Shown here in pieces: positions 18,242 to 27,277 of a stretch of DNA of 62,580 bases. The notes beneath the pieces are model-generated. The model was not told the DNA's origin. It worked only from the letters and a program-made list of their open reading frames with translations, and did no database searches. Origin of the DNA: Staphylococcus pettenkoferi (GTDB lineage: Bacteria > Bacillota > Bacilli > Staphylococcales > Staphylococcaceae); NCBI RefSeq assembly GCF_002902685.1, contig NZ_PPRN01000003.1, positions 1 to 62,580 on the forward strand, read 5' to 3'. Each line of letters begins with the position of its first letter. Position 1 is the first letter of the stretch. Both the position numbers and the translations under genes were made by a program.

Positions 18242-18865
18242 AATTTATCACCTTTAATTTTAACAGTTAAATACGCATTCTATCTGCACAATGCTCACGA
18301 TTAATACAGCGATTCAAGCCTGTCTCTCTGCCCGGACTCTCGTTAAAAGTGAGCGTTCAATCTCGATGTTCAAAGTCAATCTGTCACGATTGAATCGATG
18401 AGTTATGTGGATGCTCCATCTTCAATCGGCATGCAAGATTAACGTCACTCTCGTTATACCCACACCTGTGACGTTATCTGTCGTACAAACATGTCGATGA
18501 AGCGAGCAAAAAAATTTCTCAAATGAAACTTAAGTATTTCACAAATTCGTGATAATTATATCAGTCTTAAGACTTAATTACCCGCCTTCGACACACTTTT
18601 ACTCATATTTTCTCAAATAAATTTGAGACCAGCTACTAATTATATAGATTACGTTCTTATTATAAAACGCGAGGCGTATATAATCAAAGCGTAAAATTAA
18701 AAAGAAGTAAAATTGATATCCCACTTCTCAATATCCGTAGTTATCTTATCACGAAGAACGCTTTCAAAGCGACCGCTCACCTTAACATCTGGGCGTTTGT
18801 CATTTGCGTGATAGATATCTGAATTCGAAATCGCGCTTCTCCTCTCTCACTCGCGTTATCCTCGC
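18242..18865. other. gene-free interval upstream of the mevalonate operon
   Basis: No credible reading frame on either strand. It should hold the mvaK1 promoter. One perfect palindrome, TCTCAAAT-AA-ATTTGAGA, lies at 18611-18628 and is a possible operator. The part near 18480-18700 is AT-rich and the flanks are of ordinary composition. Confidence 0.5.
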
Positions 18866-18904
18866 GGTAAAAGACCCTCCAAAGCGACTCACTTTGAAGG
18901 GTCT
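18866..18904 (-). terminator. pta-lipL terminator
   Basis: On the minus strand a 13-base stem (one GU pair) between 18892-18904 and 18872-18884 is followed by TTTTAC. It starts six bases after the lipL stop. Confidence 0.88.
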
Positions 18905-18910
18905 AATAAC

Positions 18911-19744
18911 TTAAACACGCCGATTAATCTTCTCATTGCGTTGAAGCATTTTATCAAAATAACCATCATAACGTTGCCACTCATCTTCCGTGATAGGATC
19001 CATGTTTAATGTACTGCCTAAATCTTTCAACGCATAAAGCAATTTGAACATGACATCTTGAACGGTCATCTCATGTTGGAAGAGTTCTTCGAGTGACGCC
19101 ATGCAACTCGGCCACACATCAGGATAGGTAAACTTTGTTGTAGCTCCTTGCAATGCTCGATTATAGAACTCACGCATCATCGCTGCACGCTCACTACCTG
19201 AACCTTCCACACATAAATAAACTTGAACGGCAATACCTCCACGCACACGACGTTGAGAGATACCTGCGAATTTCTGTCCATTGATACTGAGATCAAATTT
19301 GCCAGGACAGTAAGAATGGGTGATCTCACGTGTTTCAATTTCAACGTCTTCATCTTCAAACATTTTACTGACCAATAAATACATTACTGTAAAGGCTTCA
19401 TCAATTGTCGTTTCGGTCTTTCCTTTGAAGATGAGTGAAATGTTTAACACGCCTTGATCAAGCACCACGCCTAAACCGCCTGAATTGCGCACTATCGCGT
19501 TGAAACCTTGCTCGTCCGTCAAGTAACGAATCCCGTCATTCAGAAACGGCAAACGCGAATCATGGATACCTAAGATGACAGTATGTTGATGGACCCAAGT
19601 ACGAACCACGTTGCAAGATAGGTCCTTACCGACACTTTCTGATAAAGTGTCATCAAACGCAAAGGACTGCATGGGCGCTAAACCTGTAGAGTGATCGACG
19701 TAGCGCCATTCAATCCCACTGAAATATTTACTCGTTAAATCCAT
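18911..19744 (-). CDS. lipL: lipoyl (octanoyl) amidotransferase LipL
   Basis: A 277-residue member of the lipoate ligase/transferase fold. In B. subtilis and S. aureus LipL moves the octanoyl or lipoyl group from GcvH to E2 subunits of the dehydrogenase complexes. The active cysteine is in HSYCPGKFDLS near residue 146, and RNSGGLGVVLDQGVLN near 85-100 is the substrate loop. ATG 19744 overlaps the pta TAA stop by one base (TAATG), which indicates translational coupling; there is no strong separate ribosome site. The pta-lipL pairing is as in S. aureus. Confidence 0.92.
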   Translation of the reverse strand: MDLTSKYFSGIEWRYVDHSTGLAPMQSFAFDDTLSESVGKDLSCNVVRTWVHQHTVILGIHDSRLPFLNDGIRYLTDEQGFNAIVRNSGGLGVVLDQGVLNISLIFKGKTETTIDEAFTVMYLLVSKMFEDEDVEIETREITHSYCPGKFDLSINGQKFAGISQRRVRGGIAVQVYLCVEGSGSERAAMMREFYNRALQGATTKFTYPDVWPSCMASLEELFQHEMTVQDVMFKLLYALKDLGSTLNMDPITEDEWQRYDGYFDKMLQRNEKINRRV

Positions 19745-20730
19745 TATTGTAACGCTTGCGCTGCAGTAATGATGGATAAGTTGTAAACGTCTTCTGTAGA
19801 GCAACCACGTGATAAGTCATTCACAGGTGAGTTGAGACCTTGAAGTACTGGTCCAACTGCATCATAGCCACCAAGACGTTGTGCAATCTTGTAGCCAATG
19901 TTACCTGCTTCTAAACTTGGGAATACGAAGACGTTCGCATCTCCTTGTAACTTCGCATCTGGCGCTTTCTTCTTAGCCACTTCCGGCATGATCGCTGCGT
20001 CAAATTGGAACTCTCCATCAATCACAACGTCGTCCATTTGTTCTGATGCGATCTTCTCTTGAGCCATTTGAACGGCTGTAGATACTTTCTCTACATCGTC
20101 AGACTTCGCTGAACCTTTCGTAGAGAAGCTCAACATAGCGATACGTGGTTCCATACCGAATGATTTCGCAGATTTCGCACTTTCAACTGCGATTTCAGCT
20201 AAATCTGGGGCTTCTAAAGTTGGGTTGATAGCACAATCACCGAAGATGTATTGTTTATCATCTTTAATCATGAAGAAGATACCAGACGTCTTAGACACGC
20301 CTTCTTTCGTCTTGATGATTTGTAATGCTGGTCTTACTGTATCGCCTGTTGAATGCGCAGCACCACTTACGAGGCCTTCCGCTTTGCCTGTATACACGAG
20401 CATTGTGCCGAAGTAGTTCACATCTTTCAATTGTTCTTTCGCGTCTTCTTCAGTCGCTTTACCTTTACGACGTTCAACAAATGCAGACACGAGCTCATCT
20501 TTCAATTCACTGTTCTCTGGGTCAATCAGTTCGATATCTGAAATATCCAAACCTTTATCGTCTGCTAGCGCTTGTACTTTCTCTTTATTTCCTAATAGGA
20601 TTGGTGATACATAGTCTGTCTTGTGTAACTGTGTTGCGGCTGTAAGTACACGTTCGTCTTCCCCTTCAGGTAAGACAATCTTGATATTCTTTCCTGATAG
20701 CTTATCTTGTAACACATTTAATAAAGTCAT
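19744..20730 (-). CDS. pta: phosphate acetyltransferase
   Basis: A 328-residue enzyme interconverting acetyl-CoA and acetyl phosphate, the first step of acetate overflow and part of acetyl phosphate signalling. Family stretches are IVLPEGEDERVLTAA near 18, DVNYFGTMLVYTGKAEGLVSGA near 106 (broken here only for length) and the C-terminal GGYDAVGPVLQGLNSPVNDLSRG. It is the short form without the DRTGG regulatory domain. GGGGGACATACC precedes the ATG. First gene of the pta-lipL unit, divergent from hemQ. Confidence 0.95.
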   Translation of the reverse strand: MTLLNVLQDKLSGKNIKIVLPEGEDERVLTAATQLHKTDYVSPILLGNKEKVQALADDKGLDISDIELIDPENSELKDELVSAFVERRKGKATEEDAKEQLKDVNYFGTMLVYTGKAEGLVSGAAHSTGDTVRPALQIIKTKEGVSKTSGIFFMIKDDKQYIFGDCAINPTLEAPDLAEIAVESAKSAKSFGMEPRIAMLSFSTKGSAKSDDVEKVSTAVQMAQEKIASEQMDDVVIDGEFQFDAAIMPEVAKKKAPDAKLQGDANVFVFPSLEAGNIGYKIAQRLGGYDAVGPVLQGLNSPVNDLSRGCSTEDVYNLSIITAAQALQ

Positions 20731-20924
20731 GGTATGTCCCCCTTAGTGAATCTTCACATATTTATCTTTAGTTTCTATTATACGCAAGATATTTTTAAAA
20801 TGCTATTATCCTTTGAAGTTCATATAATCGTCAGAATTAAGCCGAACTATTGTTTATGAAAGCGCCATAATATGTGATAAAATTTGTAAGTGAAACGATA
20901 ACTTGATTAAAGGAGTGATCATCT

Positions 20925-21674
20925 ATGCCACAAGCACCAGAAACATTAGATGGTTGGTATAGCTTACACTTATTCTACGCGGTAGATTGGACGACTTTCC
21001 GTCTCTTATCTGAAGAAGATCGTAACGAGTTAATTGACGAATTACGTTCATTCTTAGCGAAACATGAATCTGCAAGAGAAAATAATGCGGGAGATCACGC
21101 ATTTTACAATATCACAGGTCAAAAAGCTGACATCTTACTATGGGTACTACGTCCAGAAATGAAAGATCTCAACACAGTAGAGAATGAATTCAACAAATTG
21201 AAGATTACGGACTATCTCATTCCTACGTACTCTTATGTATCTGTCATCGAATTAGGTAACTACTTACACACTAACCCTGATGAAGATCCATATGAGAACC
21301 CACACATCAAACCACGTCTTTATCCTGAATTACCACATGCAGAATACATCTGCTTCTATCCAATGGATAAACGTCGTAACGAAACTTACAACTGGTACAT
21401 GTTGCCAATGGAGAAACGTTCAGAGTTAATGTATGCACACGGTAAGATTGGCCGTAGCTATGCTGGTAAGATTAAACAATTTATCACAGGCTCTATCGGT
21501 TTCGACGATCACGAATGGGGCGTAACACTCTTCGCAGACGACCCACTTCAATTCAAGAAGATTGTTTACGATATGCGCTTCGACGAAACAACTGCACGCT
21601 ATGGTGACTTCGGCAGTTTCTTCGTAGGCCATATCGTTGAGAAAGAAGATTTACAAGACTTCTTATCTATTTAA
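20925..21674 (+). CDS. hemQ: coproheme decarboxylase HemQ
   Basis: A 249-residue chlorite-dismutase-family protein that makes haem b from coproheme in the Gram-positive coproporphyrin-dependent pathway. [17 protein letters not shown] near 145-160 holds the catalytic tyrosine and lysine region and [13 protein letters not shown] near 170 the haem-binding histidine. GGAGTGATC precedes the ATG. It is a monocistronic gene divergent from pta, with a terminator after it. In S. aureus the same gene lies beside pta. Confidence 0.95.
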   Translation: MPQAPETLDGWYSLHLFYAVDWTTFRLLSEEDRNELIDELRSFLAKHESARENNAGDHAFYNITGQKADILLWVLRPEMKDLNTVENEFNKLKITDYLIPTYSYVSVIELGNYLHTNPDEDPYENPHIKPRLYPELPHAEYICFYPMDKRRNETYNWYMLPMEKRSELMYAHGKIGRSYAGKIKQFITGSIGFDDHEWGVTLFADDPLQFKKIVYDMRFDETTARYGDFGSFFVGHIVEKEDLQDFLSI

Positions 21675-21700
21675 AGTTGAATGAGAGATTTTATAGCGGA

Positions 21701-21733
21701 AGCTCAAGGTGATTTATGGCCTTGGGCTTTTTT
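21701..21733 (+). terminator. hemQ terminator
   Basis: AGCTCAAGG pairs with CCTTGGGCT (one GU pair) around a ten-base loop and is followed by six T. It starts 26 bases after the hemQ stop. Confidence 0.88.
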
Positions 21734-21845
21734 CTGGGTTATAAGGCTTTAATTCGAGTCTTTCGTACATGGATATAATGAGAGAGTTATGAACATGAAG
21801 AAATTGATATATAAGAGGATTTCCGGAAATTCCTATCATAATAGT

Positions 21846-21975
21846 CGAAAAAGTGGCGTACTTCTTAATCGAAATACGCCACTTCGTAGTGTTTGGGAGA
21901 ACTTTATCCACTACTAATTCATAGATTAACTGCCTTATATTGTCGCTACCCAATATGCTGGAACAGTTAACTAGT
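21846..21975 (-). ncRNA. rsaA: RsaA-like sigma-B-dependent small RNA
   Basis: About 130 bases on the minus strand with three hairpins in order. The first is TTAACTG/CAGTTAA enclosing ATATTG/CAATAT. The second is GTAGTG/CACTAC with UCUCCC in its loop. The third is the terminator AAGTGGCGTA/TACGCCACTT (21875-21884 with 21851-21860) followed by five T in all. A sigma-B-type promoter lies at the right distance upstream. In S. aureus RsaA is a sigma-B-controlled RNA of about 140 bases encoded beside hemQ with a UCCC loop that blocks mgrA translation. Place, length, promoter and loop all agree; the exact ends are inferred. Confidence 0.78.
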
Positions 21976-21981
21976 ACTATA

Positions 21982-22006
21982 ATAACCATTCTAAAATTTT
22001 CAAAAC
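21982..22006 (-). promoter_or_regulatory. sigma-B-type promoter of the RsaA-like RNA
   Basis: GTTTTG (22006-22001) and GGTTAT (21987-21982) on the minus strand with a 13-base spacer, against the sigma-B consensus GTTTAA and GGGTAT. Transcription would start near 21975. Confidence 0.65.
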
Positions 22007-22541
22007 ATTTTTAATCTAAATATTAGTGTAATAATACCTTTATATTAATCGTATTCACATCTATAATAAAGTTGTTCTACAACTTAATGACATTTGACTA
22101 AAACGTGTTACAATAAGTGTACTTTAAATAACTCTGCTTAATTAAGCGTCTGATAGGAGTAAAGGGTCTATTTAAAACTTTCTCCTACAAAAACAACTAA
22201 ATTACCAATCAAAGAAGACACTATACTTTAACTTTATTTATTGTGAGTTAAAGTATAAGAAATTCTTAAATACATTGAGTTATCTTTAAAAACGAGTATA
22301 AGCTATGTTATTCACTCATAATTTGAAGGCTTATTTTTAATTAATTTTGTTGAAATTAAGCAGTTATACTTATTTAAGTAAATGTAAGGATTCACAATAG
22401 TCTTAACTATTTTATATTTAGCTAACTCTTCATTAATGCAATCTAAAAATTATTTGCAAATCTGGTAATGGCATTGCGCTTAATTGATCAAGATTTTAGC
22501 TCTAATATTTTAATCAATCAATACTAACACTGGTGATAAGA
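22007..22541. other. structured gene-free interval upstream of the threonine/serine exporter
   Basis: No credible gene. Three hairpin-forming repeats stand in a row: AAGTTGT/ACAACTT (22069-22085), AGGAGTAAAG/CTTTCTCCT (22155-22186, one bulge) and the perfect TATACTTTAACT/AGTTAAAGTATA (22222-22257). None has a T run. They may be an operator or part of a long leader of the exporter mRNA. Confidence 0.45.
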
Positions 22542-23315
22542 ATGACACATCAACAACCTATTCATACTAATGTAGACGAACGCCGTGTAAAGGACGTCGC
22601 AGTTTTAGCAGGCCGCATCTTGTTGGAATCTGGCGCTGAAGGGACACGCGTCGAAGATACGATGAGTCGTATCGCAGCGAGCGCTGGCTATGCTGAAAGC
22701 AATAGTTTCGTCACGAATACAGTAATCAACTTTATGTTACATAATGAAACTAATCCTCGTATTTTCCGAATTAAGACTCGTGATACGAACCTGTTCCGTA
22801 TCTCACGCACGAACGAAGTCTCACGGCAAATTACAAAGGGCATATTATCTCTCGATGAAGCTTACGAAGAACTGAAATATATTTACAACGAACAAAGTAT
22901 TCGTCACGATTTGATCTTTAAATTTATCGCGGCGGCCATCATTTCTATCAGCTTCCTCTATCTACAAGGAGGCCATTTGGTGGATATCTTTACCGCACTC
23001 ATCGCAGGTTCCATTGGCTATATTGTCGTTGAAATTCTAGACCGTAAACTCCATGCGAAATTCATTCCAGAGTTCATCGGTTCTCTGGTCATTGGTCTGC
23101 TTGCTGTCTTTGGCCACTATTTGATTCCAGGTGGTTCCATACCAGAAATCATCATCGCAGCCGTGATGCCGATAGTACCTGGAGTCTTGATTACCAATGC
23201 GATTCAAGATCTCTTTGGTGGCCACATGTTGACTTTCACGACGAAATCTTTAGAAGCCCTCGTCACTGCCTTTGGTATCGGCGCTGGCGTCGGTTCGATT
23301 TTGATTATTTTCTAA
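22542..23315 (+). CDS. threonine/serine exporter, ThrE N-terminal half (DUF1212)
   Basis: A 257-residue protein of the ThrE/YjjP family. The first 120 residues are soluble and contain VLAGRILLESGAEGTRVEDT and the FRIKTRDTNLFRISRTNEV strand region. Five hydrophobic segments follow from about residue 125. Together with the next gene it forms a two-part exporter of threonine or serine in the cell membrane. ATG 22542 is chosen over the GTG nine bases upstream because GGTGAT is properly placed for it. The next gene starts 18 bases after the stop. Confidence 0.85.
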   Translation: MTHQQPIHTNVDERRVKDVAVLAGRILLESGAEGTRVEDTMSRIAASAGYAESNSFVTNTVINFMLHNETNPRIFRIKTRDTNLFRISRTNEVSRQITKGILSLDEAYEELKYIYNEQSIRHDLIFKFIAAAIISISFLYLQGGHLVDIFTALIAGSIGYIVVEILDRKLHAKFIPEFIGSLVIGLLAVFGHYLIPGGSIPEIIIAAVMPIVPGVLITNAIQDLFGGHMLTFTTKSLEALVTAFGIGAGVGSILIIF

Positions 23316-23333
23316 TTTTGAGGAGTATCTAAT

Positions 23334-23786
23334 ATGTTCTGGATATTAAACTTTATTTTTAGTTATTTAGCTTCATTATTTTTCTGTGTCATATTCGATG
23401 CACCGAAACGTTTGTATTATACTGCTGGGTTCGTTGGCGCTTGTGGTTGGATGATTTATGCCTTGTTCTACCATGGTTTCGAACTCCACACGATTTATGC
23501 GAGCTTCTTTGGTAGTCTCGTGCTCGGTCTGTTAAGTCATGTGATGGCACGTTACAAGAAAGAACCTGTCATTATCTTCATGGTGCCTGGAATCATTCCA
23601 CTCGTACCAGGTGGTTTGGCATATGATGCGACGAAGAACTTGATTCTGCTCAACTTTAGTAAGGCGATCAACACGATGTTAGAAGTGACGCTTATCGCAG
23701 GCGCTATTGCACTCGGCTTACTGTTCGCAGATCAAATTTCCAAGTTAGTCGTTTCAGGTTTCGTTCGTACACGTAAAAAGATTTAG
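23334..23786 (+). CDS. threonine/serine exporter, ThrE C-terminal half (DUF3815)
   Basis: A 150-residue membrane protein with about five hydrophobic segments and the family stretch FMVPGIIPLVPGGLAYDATK near 82-101. It matches the DUF3815/YjjB half of ThrE exporters, which in actinobacteria is fused to the first half. AGGAGTATCT precedes the ATG. Transcribed with the upstream gene; a dispersed palindrome begins at the stop codon. Confidence 0.85.
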   Translation: MFWILNFIFSYLASLFFCVIFDAPKRLYYTAGFVGACGWMIYALFYHGFELHTIYASFFGSLVLGLLSHVMARYKKEPVIIFMVPGIIPLVPGGLAYDATKNLILLNFSKAINTMLEVTLIAGAIALGLLFADQISKLVVSGFVRTRKKI

Positions 23787-23829
23787 GGGGAGTGAGACAG
23801 AAATCTTTGATTTCGTTGTCTCACCCCCC
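23786..23829. repeat. dispersed intergenic palindrome, copy d
   Basis: GGGGGAGTGAGACAGAAATC, a three-base loop, and GATTTCGTTGTCTCACCCCCC. It begins at the last base of the exporter stop codon. A second hairpin (GCATTTGA with TCAAATGC) follows at about 23844-23875, as after other copies. Confidence 0.65.
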
Positions 23830-23906
23830 GCACAGTTGACTAGCATTTGAGAAAACGGTAGCTCTTTCAAATGCAGACAACCACTGCGAATAGAGATATT
23901 AAAAGT

Positions 23907-23945
23907 GGCCGCTTCATCAGCTTAAATGATGGAGTGGCATTTTCT
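23907..23945 (+). terminator. possible exporter-operon terminator
   Basis: GCC-CT-CATCA pairs with TGATG-AG-GGC with small mismatches, followed by ATTTTCTT. It lies 120 bases after the exporter stop. Confidence 0.45.
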
Positions 23946-24054
23946 TATGTATAATACCCAACATTAAATTGATCACTTATACATGCTTGTTCCTTATTAG
24001 GTCTTCAGATTTTTCATACCTCTTTCATTACCTATATCAATTTTTAGAATGTAT

Positions 24055-24093
24055 AAGAAAAACGCCAACCTCATTCGTTGGAGGTTGACGCTT
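24055..24093 (-). terminator. amino acid permease terminator
   Basis: On the minus strand GCGTCAACCTC pairs with GAGGTTGGCGT around an eight-base loop and TTTTTCTT follows. About 15 bases after the permease stop. Confidence 0.85.
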
Positions 24094-24108
24094 CAATTGC
24101 TTAGTTGT

Positions 24109-25596
24109 CTACTTATTTGTACGATTGGTACTATTTTCATCTACTAAATCAGCAATGTCATCTTCACTTCTATTCAAAATTAAACGACTTAACTCATCAT
24201 TATCAATACGTCTCAACTTCGGTAAGCGGATAAAGAAGAAGATGAGACCTAACACTAACCAAGCCGCTAATGCGATGTAAGAAGGTACAGAGAGTGACGC
24301 TGGTGAGCCTGGAATTAATAACAGGCACAAGAAGATAAATGAAATCACTGAACCGATAATCGCAAATGTCTTGTAAACCGGTGCGTATGTCTTACTTGTT
24401 TGGTCGTAACTGAACAGACGAACTGCTGATAGACAAGTGACAAAGTAGGCGATAGATACGCCAGTAGATGACATATCAACAATCCATTGTAATGCGGTAC
24501 GACCGAGCCATGGCGCAATGAGCGTCATCGCAACTAAGAAGATGACAGCTACATATGGCGTCTTGTACTTCGGATGAAGTTTACTGAAGACCGTAGGCAT
24601 AATACCTGAACGTCCCATTGAGAATAAGAGACGACTTGAGCTCATTAAGAAACCGTTTAAGCCGGTAAAAATACCCATAATAATCGCGATAGATAGAATC
24701 GCTAAACCGACATAACCAAAGGCTTCTTGAGTTTCAGCACCTGTCACCCATAGCTGACCATTCACACCGTTATTTGATGTTGTGAGCCAACCTGTGAAGA
24801 AGAGCATCACAACGTATGTTAAAGCAGCTGCGATTAAGCTGAATGAAATAAGTTTGAATGATTTATTAGGTGAAAAGTTAAACTCTTCGGCTGTCTGTGG
24901 AATATTGTCGAAACCAACGTATGCCCAAGGGGATATCGCCACGATCGACACGATAGACCAGAACCAGCCTTTATGTTCGTTCGCTAAAGGTTTCAACTTC
25001 TCTAAAGAGAAGTTGTTACCGAAGAACGAACCAAAGAAGAGTAAGAGCACTGTAACGACGAGCGCAATACAGAAATAATACTGTAAAGAACCTGACACGC
25101 TAGCGCCCACGATCGCAATAATCATAAATACAATAAGTAGAACGGAAGCAATAATAATTTCCGTTATGTATACATCCCATCCAGCGATGGTATATAACTT
25201 CCCAGTCTGCAATGCACTTGGGAATAAGAACTTAATCAGTAAACTGAATGCAGTTGCGTTGAGAGCTGCTACGCAAATATAGCCAAATGTTAAGAACCAA
25301 GATGAGAAGAAACTCACATATCTTCCAAATCCTAAGAAACTAAATGCAAACGCGCCACCAGAAACAGGGAAACGCGATACTAATGCACCATAACTTACCC
25401 CTATGAGAATAAGTAATAACGCGCCGATAAAGATACCGATTGATGCTGGGATGGCTCCTGATTGTTTAATCCAGTCACCTGGTAGGATAAAGGCACCCCA
25501 ACCTATACAAGAACCATAGGCAATGGCCCAAACGAATTTCTCAGATAGGTTTTGCTTTAAATTCCCTCTATCGACTTTTTTATTATTTTCGCTCAT
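24109..25596 (-). CDS. APC-superfamily amino acid permease
   Basis: A 495-residue permease with about twelve membrane segments. The first helix carries the unwound GSCIGWGAFILPG motif near 31-43 that binds substrate in the amino acid/polyamine/organocation superfamily, and VSGGAFAFSFLGFGRY follows helix two. The C-terminal tail is polar and acidic. It should import an amino acid with protons or exchange it for a product; the substrate cannot be told from sequence. GGGGTGAG precedes the ATG. Monocistronic, with its own terminator. Confidence 0.88.
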   Translation of the reverse strand: MSENNKKVDRGNLKQNLSEKFVWAIAYGSCIGWGAFILPGDWIKQSGAIPASIGIFIGALLLILIGVSYGALVSRFPVSGGAFAFSFLGFGRYVSFFSSWFLTFGYICVAALNATAFSLLIKFLFPSALQTGKLYTIAGWDVYITEIIIASVLLIVFMIIAIVGASVSGSLQYYFCIALVVTVLLLFFGSFFGNNFSLEKLKPLANEHKGWFWSIVSIVAISPWAYVGFDNIPQTAEEFNFSPNKSFKLISFSLIAAALTYVVMLFFTGWLTTSNNGVNGQLWVTGAETQEAFGYVGLAILSIAIIMGIFTGLNGFLMSSSRLLFSMGRSGIMPTVFSKLHPKYKTPYVAVIFLVAMTLIAPWLGRTALQWIVDMSSTGVSIAYFVTCLSAVRLFSYDQTSKTYAPVYKTFAIIGSVISFIFLCLLLIPGSPASLSVPSYIALAAWLVLGLIFFFIRLPKLRRIDNDELSRLILNRSEDDIADLVDENSTNRTNK

Positions 25597-25666
25597 AAAT
25601 TAAACTCACCCCATGAGATGTACTATACCCAAAAGGTGAGTTTTTATAACACAAATCACTATTAAT

Positions 25667-26032
25667 TTATAATTTAAAAGTTGCTATAACTAACATTAGC
25701 CAACTTGCAATAAACAAGACACCACCGATAGGCGTAATTGCGCCTAACACGCGAACTTGTGTTAACGCTAAGATATAAAGCGAACCACTAAATAAGATGA
25801 TTCCAATAAACATGAGCCATCCTGCCCAGTTCACGTTAATATTTGTTGTACCACTAATAATACCGATCGCGAGTAGTCCTAAACCGTGATACATTTGGTA
25901 CATCGTCGCTTTCTCCCAGACAGACATGTACTTCTCTGACAGTTTCCCTTCAAGCCCGTGTGCACCAAACGCACCTGTTGCTACTGCCATTAATGCGTTT
26001 AAAGCACCTAGAATAATAAATACTTTCATCAT
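25667..26032 (-). CDS. DUF423 membrane protein
   Basis: A 121-residue protein with four hydrophobic helices and the DUF423 signature [29 protein letters not shown] near 18-46, in which GAFGAHGL is the strongest part. The B. subtilis relative YwdK is also near ung. Function unknown. AGGTGAAA lies before two adjacent ATG codons; the first is used here. Same strand as ung and the DUF5327 gene, with a 21-base gap, so they probably form one unit. Confidence 0.85.
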   Translation of the reverse strand: MMKVFIILGALNALMAVATGAFGAHGLEGKLSEKYMSVWEKATMYQMYHGLGLLAIGIISGTTNINVNWAGWLMFIGIILFSGSLYILALTQVRVLGAITPIGGVLFIASWLMLVIATFKL

Positions 26033-26053
26033 AACTATTTCACCTCTATAAGT

Positions 26054-26440
26054 TTAAAAATCAAATATTGAATCACCATTGCCGATTTCATCATCGGTAA
26101 CCATCTTATTCGATGGCAAATCACTGCTTTGACTTTGTTGCATCGACGCAGGCACCTTTCCACCCATCGCTTTAATCTCATCTACCGTTACATCTTGTTG
26201 TGAAGAGCAAGATGACTTCGTAGATTGAGAAGGATAGCTAGAAACGCTATATTGTGTCTGATTCACTTCTGGATAGTGTTGACGTGAAGTAGATGCGTTC
26301 TGTGTGCCTTGCTGTTCGACATACAACGAAGTGAGTGTATGTATGGCGTACAAATGCTTTTCAAATGCTGCATCACTCGTTGCTTCATCCGCTTGCACTA
26401 ACTCACTTTCTATCAATTGAATGAGTTTGTCTTTATTCAT
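26054..26440 (-). CDS. YwdI family (DUF5327) small protein
   Basis: A 128-residue protein: residues 1-45 form a helical segment (LIQLIESELVQADEATSDAA, YAIHTLTSLYVEQ) and the rest is a low-complexity stretch rich in serine and glutamine, with two VTxDEIKAMGGKVP/VTDDEIGNGD motifs. The end of ung (GAAGGTGAG) provides its ribosome site, so ATG 26440 is the start and translation follows ung. The ung-ywdI-ywdK order resembles B. subtilis. Function unknown. Confidence 0.8.
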   Translation of the reverse strand: MNKDKLIQLIESELVQADEATSDAAFEKHLYAIHTLTSLYVEQQGTQNASTSRQHYPEVNQTQYSVSSYPSQSTKSSCSSQQDVTVDEIKAMGGKVPASMQQSQSSDLPSNKMVTDDEIGNGDSIFDF

Positions 26441-26447
26441 TCTTAAA

Positions 26448-27101
26448 TCACTCACCTTCACACCAATTTACAGGTTCAATACCGTGTTCTTCTAAATACG
26501 CATTCGCTTGGGAATACGGCTTAGAACCAAAGAAACCGCGATACGCAGACAATGGACTTGGGTGTACCGACTTAATAATATGGTGTTTTGACGTATCGAT
26601 TAACTTGATCTTCTGCTGAGCAGGTTTGCCCCACAGAATAAACACGACATGCTCTAAATTGTCAGACACGGCTTGAATGACTTCATCCGTAAACGTTTCC
26701 CAACCGATATCGCGATGTGAATGTGCTTCACCTTTTCGTACAGTCAACACGGTGTTCAATAACAATACACCTTCTCTTGCCCAGTCCTGTAGGTGTGGAG
26801 AACGTCTGACACAACCAATATCATCCTGCAATTCTTTATACATATTGCGTAATGACGGCGGAAACTTAGCGTTAGGCTGCACAGAGAACGCTAAACCATG
26901 CGCTTGATTCGGACCGTGATATGGATCTTGTCCCAGTATTACTACTTTAACCTTATTAAAGGGTGTTAAATCAAAGGCTTGATAGATATTCTCTCTATCT
27001 GGATAAACAATTTGCGTCGTATATTCTTTTTCTAAGAAATCATGCATCGCTTTGAAATCATGTCGCGATGTGATGTCGTGAAAGATATCTGCCCATTCCA
27101 T
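26448..27101 (-). CDS. ung: uracil-DNA glycosylase
   Basis: A 217-residue family 1 UDG that removes uracil from DNA. The water-activating loop [18 protein letters not shown] lies near 61-78, [10 protein letters not shown] near 120 and the leucine loop [13 protein letters not shown] near 186. The protein starts [11 protein letters not shown] at 27101, where AGGTGATAAG gives the ribosome site; a GTG 12 bases earlier overlaps it. First gene of the ung-ywdI-DUF423 unit and divergent from the pdxK/thiD gene. Confidence 0.96.
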   Translation of the reverse strand: MEWADIFHDITSRHDFKAMHDFLEKEYTTQIVYPDRENIYQAFDLTPFNKVKVVILGQDPYHGPNQAHGLAFSVQPNAKFPPSLRNMYKELQDDIGCVRRSPHLQDWAREGVLLLNTVLTVRKGEAHSHRDIGWETFTDEVIQAVSDNLEHVVFILWGKPAQQKIKLIDTSKHHIIKSVHPSPLSAYRGFFGSKPYSQANAYLEEHGIEPVNWCEGE

Positions 27102-27277
27102 TCTTCTTATCACCTCACCGTTTATCGTAACACATCCACCTGTCTAGCGTTACTTAGAAATTGTGATGCATGCTTATATTTTTACTATTAAGGATAAAAG
27201 CTCTAGAAAGCACGTCGATGTTGAGCTGTTTGGAAACGTGGTAAAATAAAAGTAAAGACATTTAGGGAGTGAAGATA

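Noticed and set aside
21714-21989. A 91-codon open frame on the minus strand downstream of hemQ
   Set aside because: It has no ribosome site, covers the hemQ terminator and lies on top of the structured RsaA-like RNA with its sigma-B promoter, so a protein is unlikely.
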